Positions 9,222-21,377 of a stretch of 64,000 nucleotides of DNA are shown here, piece by piece. The notes under the pieces were generated by a model, which was not told where the DNA came from, did no database searches, and was given only the letters and a program-made list of their open reading frames with translations. Position numbers and translations under genes: made by a program. How positions within the stretch are numbered: the stretch's first letter is position 1; each line of letters begins with the position of its first letter. The stretch lies in assembly GCF_001705435.1 (NCBI RefSeq), contig NZ_MDEN01000061.1, forward strand, positions 265,582 to 329,581. Reading direction: 5' to 3'. The stretch is from Pseudomonas graminis. Its GTDB lineage: Bacteria; Pseudomonadota; Gammaproteobacteria; Pseudomonadales; Pseudomonadaceae.

Positions 9222-10604
9222 ATGCTCGACGACCTTCGTTGGGATTCTGAACTCATCCGTCGCTACGATCTGGCAGGGCCGCGTTACACGTCCTACCCCA
9301 CCGCCGTGCAATTTCATACGCAGGTTGGCGCCTTCGAGCTGCTCCATGGGCTGCGAGACAGCCGCAAGGCGTCGCGGCCGTTGTCGCTGTACGTGCACAT
9401 CCCGTTCTGCGCCAACATTTGCTACTACTGTGCCTGCAACAAAGTCATCACCAAGGACCGCGGTCGCTCCCAGGCCTATCTGCAGCGGCTCGAACGCGAG
9501 ATCAGCCTGATCGCCGCCCACGTCGATGACCGTCAGGTGGTGGAGCAATTGCACTTCGGCGGCGGCACGCCGACCTTTCTTAGTCACCTTGAACTGCGCC
9601 AGCTGATGGCCCATTTGCGCCAGCACTTCACCCTGCTGGATGACCACTCCGGTGACTACGGCATCGAAATCGATCCGCGCGAGGCGGACTGGTCGACCAT
9701 GGGCCTGTTGCGCGAGCTGGGCTTCAACCGCGTCAGCCTCGGCGTCCAGGACCTTGATCCGCTGGTGCAGCGGGCAATCAACCGCCTGCAAAGCCTGGAA
9801 GAAACCCGCGCCATCGTCGAAGCCGCGCGCACCCTGCAGTTTCGCTCGGTGAACATCGACCTCATCTATGGCCTGCCGCTGCAGACACCAGAGGGTTTTG
9901 CCCACACCGTCGAGCAAGTCATCGCCCTGCAGCCCGACCGGCTGTCGGTGTTCAACTACGCCCACCTGCCCGAGCGCTTCATGCCCCAACGGCGCATCGA
10001 CACCGCTCAGTTGCCCAGCCCGGAACAGAAGCTGGAGATGCTCCAGCGCACCATCGAGCAGCTGACGCGTGCAGGCTATCGCTACATCGGCATGGACCAC
10101 TTTGCGCTGCCCGATGACGACCTCGCCATCGCTCAGGAAGAAGGCACGTTGCAGCGCAATTTTCAGGGCTACACCACCCATGGCCACTGCGACCTGATCG
10201 GCCTCGGTGTCTCGGCGATCAGCCAGATCGGCGAGCTGTATGCACAGAACACCGTAGACCTCACCGAGTACCAGACCCTGCTGGCCAGCGACCAACTGGC
10301 CACCAAACGCGGTCTGCTCTGCAACGAAGACGATCAGCTGCGGCGCACCATCATCAGCCAGCTGATCTGTCATTTCCGCCTGGATTTCGCCGCCGTCGAA
10401 AACGCATTTGCCATTCACTTTCGGGAATATTTCCGCGAGCAGTGGCCGCAATTGCTGACCATGGCCACGGACGGGCTGATTCATATCGACCCGACAGGCA
10501 TCACCGTCACCCCGGCAGGACGCCTGCTGGTGCGCTCGATCTGCATGGTGTTCGATGCGTATTTGGGCACGCAGAACCGTCAGCGCTATTCCCAGGTGAT
10601 ATAG
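9222..10604 (+). CDS. hemN: Oxygen-independent coproporphyrinogen III oxidase (HemN)
   Basis: This radical-SAM enzyme converts coproporphyrinogen III to protoporphyrinogen IX without oxygen, supplying heme under microaerobic conditions. It has 460 residues and the cluster motif C63-x3-C67-x2-C70-x-C72 (PFCANICYYCAC), followed by FGGGTP and the HemN C-terminal domain. The ATG at 9222 fits the family N-terminus (LRWDSELIRRYDLAGPRYTSYP). An ANR box lies about 60 bases upstream. The stop codon falls inside a 15-bp triplicated sequence. Confidence 0.96.
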   Translation: MLDDLRWDSELIRRYDLAGPRYTSYPTAVQFHTQVGAFELLHGLRDSRKASRPLSLYVHIPFCANICYYCACNKVITKDRGRSQAYLQRLEREISLIAAHVDDRQVVEQLHFGGGTPTFLSHLELRQLMAHLRQHFTLLDDHSGDYGIEIDPREADWSTMGLLRELGFNRVSLGVQDLDPLVQRAINRLQSLEETRAIVEAARTLQFRSVNIDLIYGLPLQTPEGFAHTVEQVIALQPDRLSVFNYAHLPERFMPQRRIDTAQLPSPEQKLEMLQRTIEQLTRAGYRYIGMDHFALPDDDLAIAQEEGTLQRNFQGYTTHGHCDLIGLGVSAISQIGELYAQNTVDLTEYQTLLASDQLATKRGLLCNEDDQLRRTIISQLICHFRLDFAAVENAFAIHFREYFREQWPQLLTMATDGLIHIDPTGITVTPAGRLLVRSICMVFDAYLGTQNRQRYSQVI

Positions 10605-10635
10605 GCCCGCGTGATATAGGCCCAGGTGATATAGG
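10591..10635. repeat. Three tandem 15-bp units across the hemN stop
   Basis: Three units of the pattern CCCAGGTGATATAGG lie back to back at 10591-10605, 10606-10620 and 10621-10635; the middle one reads CCCGCG at its start. Because 15 is divisible by three, the TAG of each unit is in the hemN frame, giving three successive in-frame stops. Confidence 0.9.
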
Positions 10636-10752
10636 AATGTTCCGCCTGGCGCGGAGGAATGATTTCGGGCCAAGGAAGGCGCGTGGTAGTCGCAGGGCTG
10701 ACCCTGAGTTACCCTTACGACTTATGTGTGTTTCTTCACAAGGAATTACCCG

Positions 10753-11487
10753 ATGTCTGAGCCAGTCAAACTGCGTGCTCACACCCAGGCTCATTGCAAG
10801 GATTGCAGCCTGGCCCCGTTGTGCCTTCCGCTTTCATTGAACATGGAAGACATGGACGCACTGGACGAAATCGTCAAACGCGGCCGCCCCTTGAAGAAAG
10901 GCGATGTTCTGTTTCGTCAGGGCGACACCTTCGCTTCCGTCTACGCCGTCCGTTCCGGCGCGTTGAAAACCTTCAGCCTCAGCGACAGCGGCGAAGAACA
11001 ACTCACCGGTTTTCACCTGCCCAGCGAACTGGTCGGGCTGTCGGGCATGGACGCCGAGGCGTATCCCGTCACGGCCCAGGCCCTGGAGACCACATCGGTG
11101 TGCGAAATCCCCTTCGAACGGCTGGACGAATTGTCGGTGCAACTGCCGCAATTGCGTCGCCAGTTGATGCGGGTGATGAGCCGGGAAATCCGCGATGACC
11201 AACAAATGATGCTGCTGCTCTCGAAGAAAACCGCCGACGAGCGCATCGCCACGTTTCTGGTCAACCTCTCCGCCCGCTTCCGCGCCCGGGGTTTCTCCGC
11301 CAACCAGTTTCGCCTGAGCATGTCGCGCAACGAGATCGGCAACTACCTGGGCCTGGCGGTGGAAACCGTGTCCCGGGTGTTCACCCGCTTTCAGCAAAAC
11401 GAGTTGATCGCCGCCGAGGGCAAGGAAATCCACATCCTTGACCCGATTCAGCTCTGCGCGCTGGCCGGGGGATCGCTGGAAAGCTGA
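10753..11487 (+). CDS. anr: Oxygen-sensing transcriptional regulator Anr (FNR family)
   Basis: This is a CRP/FNR-family activator of anaerobic and microaerobic genes. The 244-residue protein has the N-terminal cysteines C15, C18 and C24 plus a fourth near 113 that together ligate the oxygen-labile 4Fe-4S cluster. A cyclic-nucleotide-binding-like beta roll follows, then a C-terminal helix-turn-helix with [19 protein letters not shown], which carries the FNR recognition residues E, S and R. The start at 10753 is preceded by AAGGAA and gives [10 protein letters not shown]; an upstream in-frame start is unlikely. It would act on the box before hemN and on cbb3 operons. Confidence 0.96.
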   Translation: MSEPVKLRAHTQAHCKDCSLAPLCLPLSLNMEDMDALDEIVKRGRPLKKGDVLFRQGDTFASVYAVRSGALKTFSLSDSGEEQLTGFHLPSELVGLSGMDAEAYPVTAQALETTSVCEIPFERLDELSVQLPQLRRQLMRVMSREIRDDQQMMLLLSKKTADERIATFLVNLSARFRARGFSANQFRLSMSRNEIGNYLGLAVETVSRVFTRFQQNELIAAEGKEIHILDPIQLCALAGGSLES

Positions 11488-11550
11488 TGCATGATGGTCC
11501 GGGCGGGCTTAGACTGGCGTCTTTTGAGTCATGTCCTGCCCGAGATCCTT

Positions 11551-12099
11551 ATGATTTTCGACGAAGTCAGCATCAAATCCCTCATCCGCCCTGTGGTGGA
11601 CTTCCCCAAACCCGGCGTGATTTTCCGTGACATCACCCCGCTGTTCCAGTCACCCAAGGCCCTGCGCCTGGTCATCGACAGCTTCATCCAGCGTTACATC
11701 GACGCCGAGTTCACCCACGTCGGCGCCATGGACGCGCGCGGGTTTCTCATCGGTTCGATCGTCGCCTACGAACTGAACAAACCGCTGGTGCTGTTTCGCA
11801 AGCAAGGGAAGTTGCCGGCCGATGTGCTGGCCGAGGCCTATCAGACCGAATACGGCGAAGCGCTGCTGGAAGTCCACGCCGACAGCTTGTGCGACGGGGA
11901 TTCAGTGGTGATGTTCGATGACCTGATCGCCACCGGCGGTACCCTTGTCGCCGCGGCCAACCTGATCCGCCGCATGGGCGCCAAGGTTCACGAAGCCGCT
12001 GCGATTATTGATTTGCCGGAGCTGGGCGGTTCACAACGCCTGCGCGACATGGAAATCCCGACGTTCTGCCTGACCCAGTTTGCGTTGACGGAGAAGTAA
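11551..12099 (+). CDS. apt: Adenine phosphoribosyltransferase
   Basis: This purine salvage enzyme makes AMP from adenine and PRPP in the cytoplasm. The 182-residue protein (from [15 protein letters not shown]) is of normal length and has the PRPP-binding loop [12 protein letters not shown] and the family motif DARGFLIGS. The ATG at 11551 is chosen because the upstream extension is unlike the family. It follows anr, as in other pseudomonads, and is unrelated to the purine catabolic island 25 kb away. Confidence 0.95.
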   Translation: MIFDEVSIKSLIRPVVDFPKPGVIFRDITPLFQSPKALRLVIDSFIQRYIDAEFTHVGAMDARGFLIGSIVAYELNKPLVLFRKQGKLPADVLAEAYQTEYGEALLEVHADSLCDGDSVVMFDDLIATGGTLVAAANLIRRMGAKVHEAAAIIDLPELGGSQRLRDMEIPTFCLTQFALTEK

Positions 12100-12134
12100 G
12101 GCCACGATCAAAGTCGATCGGTTCGCCGGATGTC

Positions 12135-12227
12135 TGTAGGACCGGCTTTAGCCGGGAACAGGCCAGTGAGGGCACCCTGGATTCGGGGTGTGACACCTGC
12201 CGCCTTCCCGGCTAAAGCCGGTCCTGC
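12135..12227. repeat. REP doublet (REPIN), family A
   Basis: Two inverted copies of the palindromic GTAGGACCGGCTTTAGCCGG element (12135-12156 and 12204-12227) enclose a 45-50 base spacer between apt and recR, which converge here. It may act as a structural terminator for both genes. The same family recurs at 17741, 27758, 60898 and 63384. Confidence 0.9.
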
Positions 12228-12278
12228 ACCCGAGTTCACTCCGACAGGTACTCAGCGCATTGAAGACGGAGAGACTCG

Positions 12279-12881
12279 TTACAACTGAATCGGCTTGCGC
12301 CCTGCAAACGAGTGCGCCAGCGTGCCGCCGTCGACCAGTTCCAGCTCGCCACCGAGCGGCACGCCGTGGGCAATGCGCGAGGTGACCAGGCCTTTGTTGG
12401 TCAGCAGTTGGGCGATGTAGTGCGCCGTCGCTTCGCCTTCGACCGTCGGGTTGGTGGCGAGGATAACTTCGGTGAACGAGCCCTGCTCTTCGATCCGTGC
12501 CACCAGCTGCGGAATGCCAATGGCTTCAGGCCCCAGACCGTCCAGCGGCGACAGATGCCCCTTGAGCACGAAGTAGCGCCCGCGGTAACCGGTCTGTTCC
12601 ACCGCATAAACGTCCATCGGGCCCTCCACCACGCAGAGCAGCGTGTCGTCGCGCCGGACGTCCGAGCATTGCGGGCAGAGTTCTTCTTCGGTGAGGGTGC
12701 GGCATTGTTTGCAGTGACCAACGCCTTCCATCGCCTGACTCAACGCCTGGGACAGACGCGAGCCACCACTGCGATCACGCTCCAGCAGCTGCAACGCCAT
12801 GCGCTGGGCGGTTTTCTGACCGACGCCGGGCAGGATGCGCAGGGAGTCGATCAACTGGCGAATCAGGGGGCTGAAGCTCAT
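12279..12881 (-). CDS. recR: Recombination mediator protein RecR
   Basis: RecR works with RecF and RecO to load RecA at gaps. The 200-residue protein has an N-terminal helix-hairpin-helix region ([17 protein letters not shown]), a zinc finger ([16 protein letters not shown], about 56-71) and a Toprim domain beginning [12 protein letters not shown]. The start at [10 protein letters not shown] (12881) fits the family better than the upstream ATG. The order dnaX-ybaB-recR is conserved in proteobacteria; here a reductase gene is inserted between ybaB and recR. Confidence 0.96.
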   Translation of the reverse strand: MSFSPLIRQLIDSLRILPGVGQKTAQRMALQLLERDRSGGSRLSQALSQAMEGVGHCKQCRTLTEEELCPQCSDVRRDDTLLCVVEGPMDVYAVEQTGYRGRYFVLKGHLSPLDGLGPEAIGIPQLVARIEEQGSFTEVILATNPTVEGEATAHYIAQLLTNKGLVTSRIAHGVPLGGELELVDGGTLAHSFAGRKPIQL

Positions 12882-12950
12882 TGGAGAAACGTCCGACAAA
12901 AACACGAGACGCGGTTTATACCCGCGCCTCCGATTACCGTCAAATCAGGG

Positions 12951-13979
12951 TCATGAGACCTTGACCACCAGCTTGCCAAAGTTCTTGCCGTCGAGCAGGC
13001 CAATGAACGCGTCCGGCGCGTTCTCCAGGCCTTCAACCACGTCTTCGCGGAATTTCACCTTGCCGTCCTTCACCAGCGGAATCATGGCCTGCATGAATTC
13101 GTCCAGGCGATCGTAATACTCTTCGTAGACGATGAAGCCCTGAATCTTCGCACGCTTGGTCAGCAGCGTGCGCATCAACAGCGGCAGCCGATTCGGCCCC
13201 TCTGGCTCACTCTGGGCGTTGTAATGGGCGATCAGGCCGCACAACGGCACCCGCGCACGCTCATTGAGCAGCGGTATGACCGATTCCAGCACCTTGCCGC
13301 CGACCAGTTCGAAATAGATGTCGATGCCGTCCGGAACGGCCGCCTTCAGCTGCTCGGCGAAGTCCTCGCTGCGGTGATCGATGCAAGCGTCAAAACCCAG
13401 CTCATCGACCACGTAACGGCACTTGTCTTCGCCACCGGCAACGCCCACCACCCGCAGGCCATTGAGCTTGGCCACTTGGCCGACCACCGAACCGACTGCC
13501 CCCGAAGCCGCCGCGACGACCAGGGTTTCGCCCGCTTTCGGCTTGCCGATGTCCATCAAGCCCATGTAACCGGTGATGCCCGGCATACCGAGCACGCCGA
13601 CCGCCATTGACGGGCTGGGCAGGTCCTTCGGCGCCATCAATAGATTGCTGCCATCAGAAATGCTGTGGGTCTGCCAGCCGGTCTGACCCACGACCAGATC
13701 ACCTTCCTTGAATGCAGGATTGCGCGACTGCTCGACCACGCTGACCGCGCCGCCCTCCATCACCGCGTCGATTTCCACCGGTGCCGCGTAGGACGGCGCG
13801 TCGCTCATGCGACCGCGCATGTAGGGATCGAGGGACAGGTAGAGCGTGCGCAGCTGCACCTGACCGTCTTGCAGGTCAGGCAGCGCCTCGCGCTCGAGTC
13901 GGAAGTTTTCCGGGGTCGGCGCGCCCTGGGGGCGGGATGCCAGGACGACACGCTGGTTGAGGATCAATTCTTGGGTCAT
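12951..13979 (-). CDS. NADP-dependent medium-chain reductase (leukotriene B4 dehydrogenase/curcumin reductase type)
   Basis: This is a cytoplasmic zinc-independent MDR-family reductase that probably reduces alpha,beta-unsaturated carbonyl compounds with NADPH. The 342-residue protein has the family N-terminus (RVVLASRPQGAPTPENF), the cofactor motif AASGAVGSVVGQVAKLNG in a Rossmann fold, and ends GKNFGKLVVKVS. The ATG at 13979 is preferred over one five codons upstream. It interrupts the usual ybaB-recR linkage and lies after the dnaX-ybaB terminator, so it has its own promoter. The exact substrate is unknown. Confidence 0.9.
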   Translation of the reverse strand: MTQELILNQRVVLASRPQGAPTPENFRLEREALPDLQDGQVQLRTLYLSLDPYMRGRMSDAPSYAAPVEIDAVMEGGAVSVVEQSRNPAFKEGDLVVGQTGWQTHSISDGSNLLMAPKDLPSPSMAVGVLGMPGITGYMGLMDIGKPKAGETLVVAAASGAVGSVVGQVAKLNGLRVVGVAGGEDKCRYVVDELGFDACIDHRSEDFAEQLKAAVPDGIDIYFELVGGKVLESVIPLLNERARVPLCGLIAHYNAQSEPEGPNRLPLLMRTLLTKRAKIQGFIVYEEYYDRLDEFMQAMIPLVKDGKVKFREDVVEGLENAPDAFIGLLDGKNFGKLVVKVS

Positions 13980-14106
13980 CGGAATGGGCTCCATGATGAA
14001 GGGTTGCAAGGGTATAGAAAGCAGACCGTGGGCAGCCGGACGGGTTCGGTCGGATGTGGGCTCCCTATGGCGCGCTTCGTGCTGACGGCTTGCCGCCGTG
14101 CCCAAA

Positions 14107-14135
14107 CGAAAATGCCAGGCACGAGGGCCTGGCAT
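14107..14135 (-). terminator. Rho-independent terminator of dnaX-ybaB
   Basis: On the minus strand ATGCCAGGC and GCCTGGCAT form a perfect 9-bp stem with a 6-base loop, followed by TTTT. It lies 25 bases after the ybaB stop. Confidence 0.85.
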
Positions 14136-14159
14136 CTTGATGTCGCAACCGCCGTCCGA

Positions 14160-14486
14160 TCAGAACGGCATTTTCATGCCCGGCGGCAGCTGCATGCCGG
14201 CGGTCATGCTGGCGGTCTTTTCCTGGCTGGCCGCTTCGATCTTGCGCACAGCGTCGTTGACGGCCGCAGCGATCAGGTCTTCCAGAATTTCCTTCTCTTC
14301 CTGCATCAGGCTGTCGTCCAGGCTGACGCGCTTGACGTCATGACGCCCGGTCATGACCACGCTGACCAGACCGGCGCCAGACTGGCCGGTCACTTCAGCG
14401 TTGGCCAGTTCTTCCTGCATCTTGGCCATTTTTTCCTGCATCTGCTGAGCCTGCTTCATCAGGCCTGCCATGCCACCTTTCATCAT
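14160..14486 (-). CDS. ybaB: YbaB/EbfC family nucleoid-associated protein
   Basis: This is a small dimeric DNA-binding protein encoded next to dnaX in most bacteria. The 108-residue product has a Met/Gln-rich N-terminal helix ([20 protein letters not shown]), the conserved [14 protein letters not shown] core and a Met/Pro-rich end. The ATG at 14486 has a GAGGAG ribosome site. Between it and dnaX lies a 7-bp inverted repeat (GGGGCGC at 14535-14541, GCGCCCC at 14554-14560) without a T-run, perhaps an attenuator. Confidence 0.95.
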   Translation of the reverse strand: MMKGGMAGLMKQAQQMQEKMAKMQEELANAEVTGQSGAGLVSVVMTGRHDVKRVSLDDSLMQEEKEILEDLIAAAVNDAVRKIEAASQEKTASMTAGMQLPPGMKMPF

Positions 14487-14581
14487 GGGAGTTACTCCTC
14501 GGAAGTCATCGGATAGAAAGTCATTGAACAATTAGGGGCGCCCTATCAGCTTAGCGCCCCCGGGAATCATCGGGCGTGGAC

Positions 14582-16735
<2,154 letters not shown>

Positions 16736-16945
16736 TGAAAACCGTCGCGACTGGGTTGCGGAAGACCGCCAATGCTAGCGGAGCAGGGGCAAAATTGCAT
16801 CTGGTGTCCGACGCTTATCGCTTTATTATGGCTGGCCTGGCTCCGCAAGACGGCTCCGCGAGACGGTTCCCTCACAAGGTCCCACACCTGGATTCCGAAG
16901 ACACAGCAGGCTTGAAACGTCGCACTGTTACTTCGAGGGATCCGG

Positions 16946-17722
16946 ATGCGAGTGTGGGTGAGTGGCTTGGGACTTTCGAGTGCCTTGGGGTTATGGAGCG
17001 CGTCGGCGCTCGCAGACGGTCCGCCGTTGCGCTTTGCCGTGGCCGACAGTTGGTCGATGCCGCTGATGCAGGTGGGCCCCGACGGGCCAGAGGCCGGGAT
17101 TCTGTTCGACATCATGGAAAGTCTGGCCCGCCAGATCGGCCAGACCGCCCAGTACCGCGTGTACCCGCGGCTGCGTGTGCAGGCGGCCACCGAGCGCGGT
17201 GACGTTGACGTGCGGTGTTACGCCGCCCAGTCCTGGTTGCCGGACATGTTGGGGGACTTCACCTGGAGCCTGCCGCTGCTGACCCAGCGCAACGTGCTGG
17301 TCGGCAGCGCCTACGACACCACCCCCTTTGAACTGAGCGCAATTCTCGGCGATCACATCGGTACGGTGCTGGGCTACGCCTACCCGGTGCTGGACCCGCT
17401 GTTCGCCACCCGCGATCTGATCCGCGAAGACGCGAGGTTGCAGGAGCAGGTTCTGCAAAAGCTCTCGGCCCACCGCTACCGATACGCCGTGGACACCCAG
17501 TGGTCGCTGGACTGGTACAACCGCGATCAGAAAGCCGACGAGAAACTCAGGGCCGTGTGGGTCATCGATGAGCAGCCGGTGGGCTGCGTCGCCCGCAACG
17601 ACCCGAGCGTGCCGGCGCAACGCATCATGCGCACGCTGCTGAGGATGAAGATGTCCGGGGAGATCGAGCGGATTGTCGAGCGGTATCAGGTGCATTCGGG
17701 GAATCCGGCCGATCCCTATTGA
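16946..17722 (+). CDS. Periplasmic substrate-binding protein (SBP_bac_3-like)
   Basis: This 258-residue protein has a signal peptide (about 1-23, ending ASALADG) and a solute-binding domain of the amino-acid type (AGILFDIMESLARQIGQ near 50, two-lobed fold inferred). It resembles the orphan extracellular binding proteins common in Pseudomonas. There is no permease or ATPase gene nearby, so it may be a sensor or scavenger rather than a transporter part. The ligand cannot be told from the sequence. Confidence 0.8.
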   Translation: MRVWVSGLGLSSALGLWSASALADGPPLRFAVADSWSMPLMQVGPDGPEAGILFDIMESLARQIGQTAQYRVYPRLRVQAATERGDVDVRCYAAQSWLPDMLGDFTWSLPLLTQRNVLVGSAYDTTPFELSAILGDHIGTVLGYAYPVLDPLFATRDLIREDARLQEQVLQKLSAHRYRYAVDTQWSLDWYNRDQKADEKLRAVWVIDEQPVGCVARNDPSVPAQRIMRTLLRMKMSGEIERIVERYQVHSGNPADPY

Positions 17723-17740
17723 GCCTGCGCCGTTTTCCTG

Positions 17741-17846
17741 ATGTGGGACTGGCTTTAGCCGGGAAAGCGTCATGTGACACACCGCAAGACTGATGGCGTT
17801 CCCACTGGCCTCTTCCGTGTAGGACCGGCTTTAGCCGGGAAGGCGT
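17741..17846. repeat. Two direct family-A REP copies
   Basis: Two direct copies of the GGCTTTAGCCGGGAA-type REP (around 17742-17767 and 17819-17848) follow the binding-protein gene. Each is continued by a similar GCGTCATG tail, so the pair looks like a tandem duplication of about 80 bp. Confidence 0.85.
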
Positions 17847-17958
17847 CATGGGGCACACCACAACTTTGATGTCACCCACCGCTGTAGCAATCCCGTCATA
17901 TTCCCTCGCTAGGCTCCGGCGACACATGTTGTAACAACTCGACCTGCGAGCGCCCGCC

Positions 17959-19665
17959 ATGAGCAAGAAACCGGAAGATCCAGCACAGGCTTCAGTCCCC
18001 CGGCCACAGGTGGATGACAGCCGCCGACGCTTCCTCGGTGGCGTGGCGGTGCTGGGCGCAGGCGCGACCCTGAGTGGCGTGGTGGGCGCTGCCGAATCAG
18101 GCGTTGAAGGCAAGCCTGCAACGGACGCCCTGCTGACCGGCCCGGCGCTGGACAAAGCGCTGCAGGACAACGTCAAGACCATCGTGGTCATCTACGGCGA
18201 GAACCGCAGCTTCAATAACCTGTTCGCCAACTTCCCCGGCGTCGAGCACCCGCTTTCCGCCGTGAAAGCCGACCACTACCGCCAGCGCGACCGCGACGGC
18301 AAAGTCCTCGACACCCTGCCGCAGTGCTGGGGCGGTGTCTGCCAGATCGGCCCGCAAAGCGTCGACGGCGTGACCTACGCCACAGGCGTGCAGTACCAGG
18401 AAAACCTGCCCAACGCGCCCTTCCCCCTCAAAGGCCCGAGCGGCGAGGACCTGCCACTCAGCGTCGTCACCCGGGACTTGTGGCACGTGTTTTACCAGAA
18501 CCAGATGCAGATCAATGGCGGCAAGAACGACGCCTTCGTCGCTTGGGCGGATTCCGGCGGCCTGACCATGGGCTATTACGCCCAGACCCAATATTCCCTG
18601 CGCCTGTGGGACGTCGCCAAAGAATTCGTGCTCTGCGACAACTTCTTCCAGGGCGCTTTCGGCGGATCGTTCCTCAACCACCAGTACCTGATCTCGGCCC
18701 GAGCGCCCTTCTACCCGGACGCGGCGAACTCCCCGGCCAAATCGCAGATCGCCGTGCTGGAAAGCAGCGACCCGCTGGACTATCGGCTCAAACCCCTGGA
18801 GAAGTCACCGGTCAGCGCCATGACCGGCCCGCCACAATTCGGCCCGAGCGCGCTGACGCCGGACGGTTACGGCGTCAACACCATGGCCCCGCCCTACTGG
18901 CCGACCTGGCTGCGGGACAAGGAGAAACCGGACTATTCGCAGCCGGGGCTGGCCAACGTCCTGGTGCCGCAAACCCATGAACACATCGGCGACAAGCTCT
19001 CGAAAAAGAACGTCGACTGGGCCTGGTACGCCGGCGCTTGGCAGGTGACGCCGGACGAGTACAAGGACTCGACGGGCATCCCGAAAATCCCGAACTTCCA
19101 GTACCACCACCAGCCGTTCAACTACTTCAAGCAGCAGGGCCCCGACAATCCGGCAGAGCGCAAGAAGCGCCTGCGCGACGGCGGCCTGGGCGACGAGTCC
19201 TCCAGTAATAAATTCCTGGCCGACGCCGAGGCGGGCAAGCTGCCCGCAGTGACCTTCTACAAACCCCAGGGCAACCTCAACATGCACGCCGGTTACGCCG
19301 ACGTGGCGGCCGGCGACCGACACATCGATCGCGCGATCAAAGTGCTGCGCAACAGCCCGCAGTGGAAGAACATGGTGATTATCATCACGGTCGACGAAAA
19401 CGGCGGCTGGTGGGACCACGTTGCGCCGCCGAAAGGCGATCGCTGGGGACCGGGCACGCGGGTGCCGGCGATCGTGATTTCACCCTTCGCGCGCAAAGGC
19501 ACGGTCGACCACACGGTGTACGACACCGCCTCGATCCTGCGTCTGATTACGCGGGTGCATGGTCTGGAAAAACTGGACGGACTGACCGAGCGCGACAACG
19601 CCATGGCCGCACGGGGTCAGGCACCGATGGGTGACCTGAGCAACGCGCTGCAGTTTCCGGCGTAG
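17959..19665 (+). CDS. Tat-exported phosphoesterase (acid phosphatase AcpA/phospholipase C superfamily)
   Basis: This 568-residue enzyme of the phosphoesterase family (PF04185) probably acts in the periplasm or outside the cell on phosphate esters. The N-terminus carries a twin-arginine signal, SRRRFLGG near residue 22, with a hydrophobic segment after it. Family motifs are present: ENRSFNNLF near 84 and [13 protein letters not shown] near 477, which hold metal ligands. It is closer to AcpA-like acid phosphatases than to hemolytic PLCs, which are longer. It is followed by a converging MFS gene. I saw no clear Pho box. Confidence 0.85.
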   Translation: MSKKPEDPAQASVPRPQVDDSRRRFLGGVAVLGAGATLSGVVGAAESGVEGKPATDALLTGPALDKALQDNVKTIVVIYGENRSFNNLFANFPGVEHPLSAVKADHYRQRDRDGKVLDTLPQCWGGVCQIGPQSVDGVTYATGVQYQENLPNAPFPLKGPSGEDLPLSVVTRDLWHVFYQNQMQINGGKNDAFVAWADSGGLTMGYYAQTQYSLRLWDVAKEFVLCDNFFQGAFGGSFLNHQYLISARAPFYPDAANSPAKSQIAVLESSDPLDYRLKPLEKSPVSAMTGPPQFGPSALTPDGYGVNTMAPPYWPTWLRDKEKPDYSQPGLANVLVPQTHEHIGDKLSKKNVDWAWYAGAWQVTPDEYKDSTGIPKIPNFQYHHQPFNYFKQQGPDNPAERKKRLRDGGLGDESSSNKFLADAEAGKLPAVTFYKPQGNLNMHAGYADVAAGDRHIDRAIKVLRNSPQWKNMVIIITVDENGGWWDHVAPPKGDRWGPGTRVPAIVISPFARKGTVDHTVYDTASILRLITRVHGLEKLDGLTERDNAMAARGQAPMGDLSNALQFPA

Positions 19666-19711
19666 ACAGGCGCGCAACCATCGCGGGCAGGTGAGCTGAT
19701 CTTATGTGTAA

Positions 19712-20911
19712 TCAAGCCGCCTGCCGACCGCCGCGCTCGTTCGGCAAGCAGGCGGTCAACACCGCCAGCACAACGGCAACTCCTGCAATCACCCCATACA
19801 CGGCAACGAACGAGCCGCTCAGGCTCGCCAGCAGCCCGGCGCAGTAATTGCCGAGCATGCCGCCCACGCCCTGCATTATGTTGGCGATGCCGAAGATGGT
19901 CACGGCCAGCGCAGCACGGGACGCCATCTTCGACACGTACGCCGGTATCAGTCCGAAGATCGGGTAGAACGCCACGGCAAACACGACGCCCGCCACCAGC
20001 GGCCAGTAGCCGGTCGGCGCGACGACCAGAATCACCGCTGCCGTCGCCACGCAGACGTACACCATCAGCATCGCCGCACGCAGGCCGATGCGGTCCGACA
20101 ACGCGCCGAGCGCCAGGCCGCTGAACATGCCGACGAAACCGATGCTGGCCCAGATCTGCGCGGTGTATTCGACGCCGAAATGCAACTCCGTGCGCAAGTA
20201 GGACGACAGGTAGTTCTGAAACGGAAAGGTCGAGAAGCCGATCAGAAAATTCATCGACCAGACCTTGTATACCCAGCCCTGCAGCGCCTCACGCAGCACG
20301 CCTTTGCCTGGCCCGCCCTCACTGGTGCTCTCATCGTTGCGCAGAAAGAGCCGCGCGCGTTTGAACACCAGAAACACGCCGGCCACCAGCACGACCGTGA
20401 TCAGCCCGACGATCCACCACACCGTGCGCCACTCGCCCTGGGGCGCATACAACGGCACCAGCAGGCTGTTGATGAACACGCCATAACTGGTGCCGCTCGA
20501 CACCAGCCCCATGGCCATGCCGCGGTATTGATAGGGCACGGCGCGCGCGATCACGTCGACCATCGGCACGAACACCGTCGCCGCCGTGCCAGCCAGAACA
20601 GTCAGCAGCACACCGATCAGCACCACGTTCTGCGCCAGGGGCATGAGCAGCAAGGCCAGGGCGCACACGGCGCCCGATCCGAAGATCATCCAGCCGCCGC
20701 CAACACGAGGCGTCAGCCAGGCCGCCAACAGCGCGCTGGCGAGAAACCCCGCCTGCCCCGCTGCGGTGATGGTGCCCACGTAAGCGATATCGAAGCCCAG
20801 GCTGGCGCGCATGTCCGGCACCAGTTGGGCGAAGAGGTAGATCCCGAAACCGTAGGTGGCCGCCACGAGCCCCGTGAGTAACAGCACAATCAGTGCATTG
20901 GCACGCATCAT
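19712..20911 (-). CDS. MFS transporter
   Basis: This is a 399-residue major facilitator with about twelve membrane segments. A loop between segments 6 and 7 holds the charged stretch RARLFLRNDESTSEGGPGKG. The start at 20911 (MMRANALIV) is chosen because AAGGA stands seven bases before it; ATGs at 20917 and 20908 are alternatives. The substrate is not recognisable. It is transcribed alone, toward the phosphoesterase gene. Confidence 0.85.
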   Translation of the reverse strand: MMRANALIVLLLTGLVAATYGFGIYLFAQLVPDMRASLGFDIAYVGTITAAGQAGFLASALLAAWLTPRVGGGWMIFGSGAVCALALLLMPLAQNVVLIGVLLTVLAGTAATVFVPMVDVIARAVPYQYRGMAMGLVSSGTSYGVFINSLLVPLYAPQGEWRTVWWIVGLITVVLVAGVFLVFKRARLFLRNDESTSEGGPGKGVLREALQGWVYKVWSMNFLIGFSTFPFQNYLSSYLRTELHFGVEYTAQIWASIGFVGMFSGLALGALSDRIGLRAAMLMVYVCVATAAVILVVAPTGYWPLVAGVVFAVAFYPIFGLIPAYVSKMASRAALAVTIFGIANIMQGVGGMLGNYCAGLLASLSGSFVAVYGVIAGVAVVLAVLTACLPNERGGRQAA

Positions 20912-21008
20912 CGGCATCCTTGCTGAGGTCCGTCGCCGGCGCGGCGGCAGGAGTCGACCCGGATAATCAGTGCTGGATCAACCCACAGGCTAGCGTAAAA
21001 CCGGCGCA

Positions 21009-21377
21009 TTACTGACAGGGAAACGCGTTTTTCAACGCCGCGACCACCAACACGGATTCATTCAGGTGCAAGCTCTCGGGATGGGCCTGCAAGGACTGCA
21101 CAATAATGCGCATCGACTGGATCATCGGAATGCCACCTTCGGGCACGCACACCAGCCGGGGCAATCCGCCCGCCTCGTGGAACAGATCCAGAGTGTCCAT
21201 CGTCGCTTGCAGCACCCCGACACAATGCCCGACGCCCACGCCGTTCTGCGCCACGCCGCCGCTCATGCTGTTGATCCCGTCCTGGCATTCGAGCAACAAC
21301 TTGTTGCCGTCCGCCAGAGCGCCAGCGCTCACACAGAGCGCGAATAACGCCGACACGCCCGCGATTGATTTACCCAT
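21009..21377 (-). CDS. Rap1a/Tai-family small exported protein
   Basis: This 122-residue protein has a signal peptide (about 1-22, GALADG) followed by a Rap1a/Tai-type domain with four cysteines: LLLECQDG, GHCVGVLQATMD, RLVCVPEGG and the terminal FPCQ. Known members of this fold are immunity proteins against type VI amidase effectors, but most are of unknown role. No effector gene is visible nearby. Its ATG overlaps the coaA stop by one base (TGATG), so it is translationally coupled to coaA. That coupling is unexpected for an immunity gene. Confidence 0.75.
   Translation of the reverse strand: MGKSIAGVSALFALCVSAGALADGNKLLLECQDGINSMSGGVAQNGVGVGHCVGVLQATMDTLDLFHEAGGLPRLVCVPEGGIPMIQSMRIIVQSLQAHPESLHLNESVLVVAALKNAFPCQ

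Noticed and set aside
9108..10673. 521-codon minus-strand open frame antisense to hemN
   Set aside because: Lies opposite a fully conserved HemN; the repeated LYHLG at its start merely reflects the 15-bp triplication.
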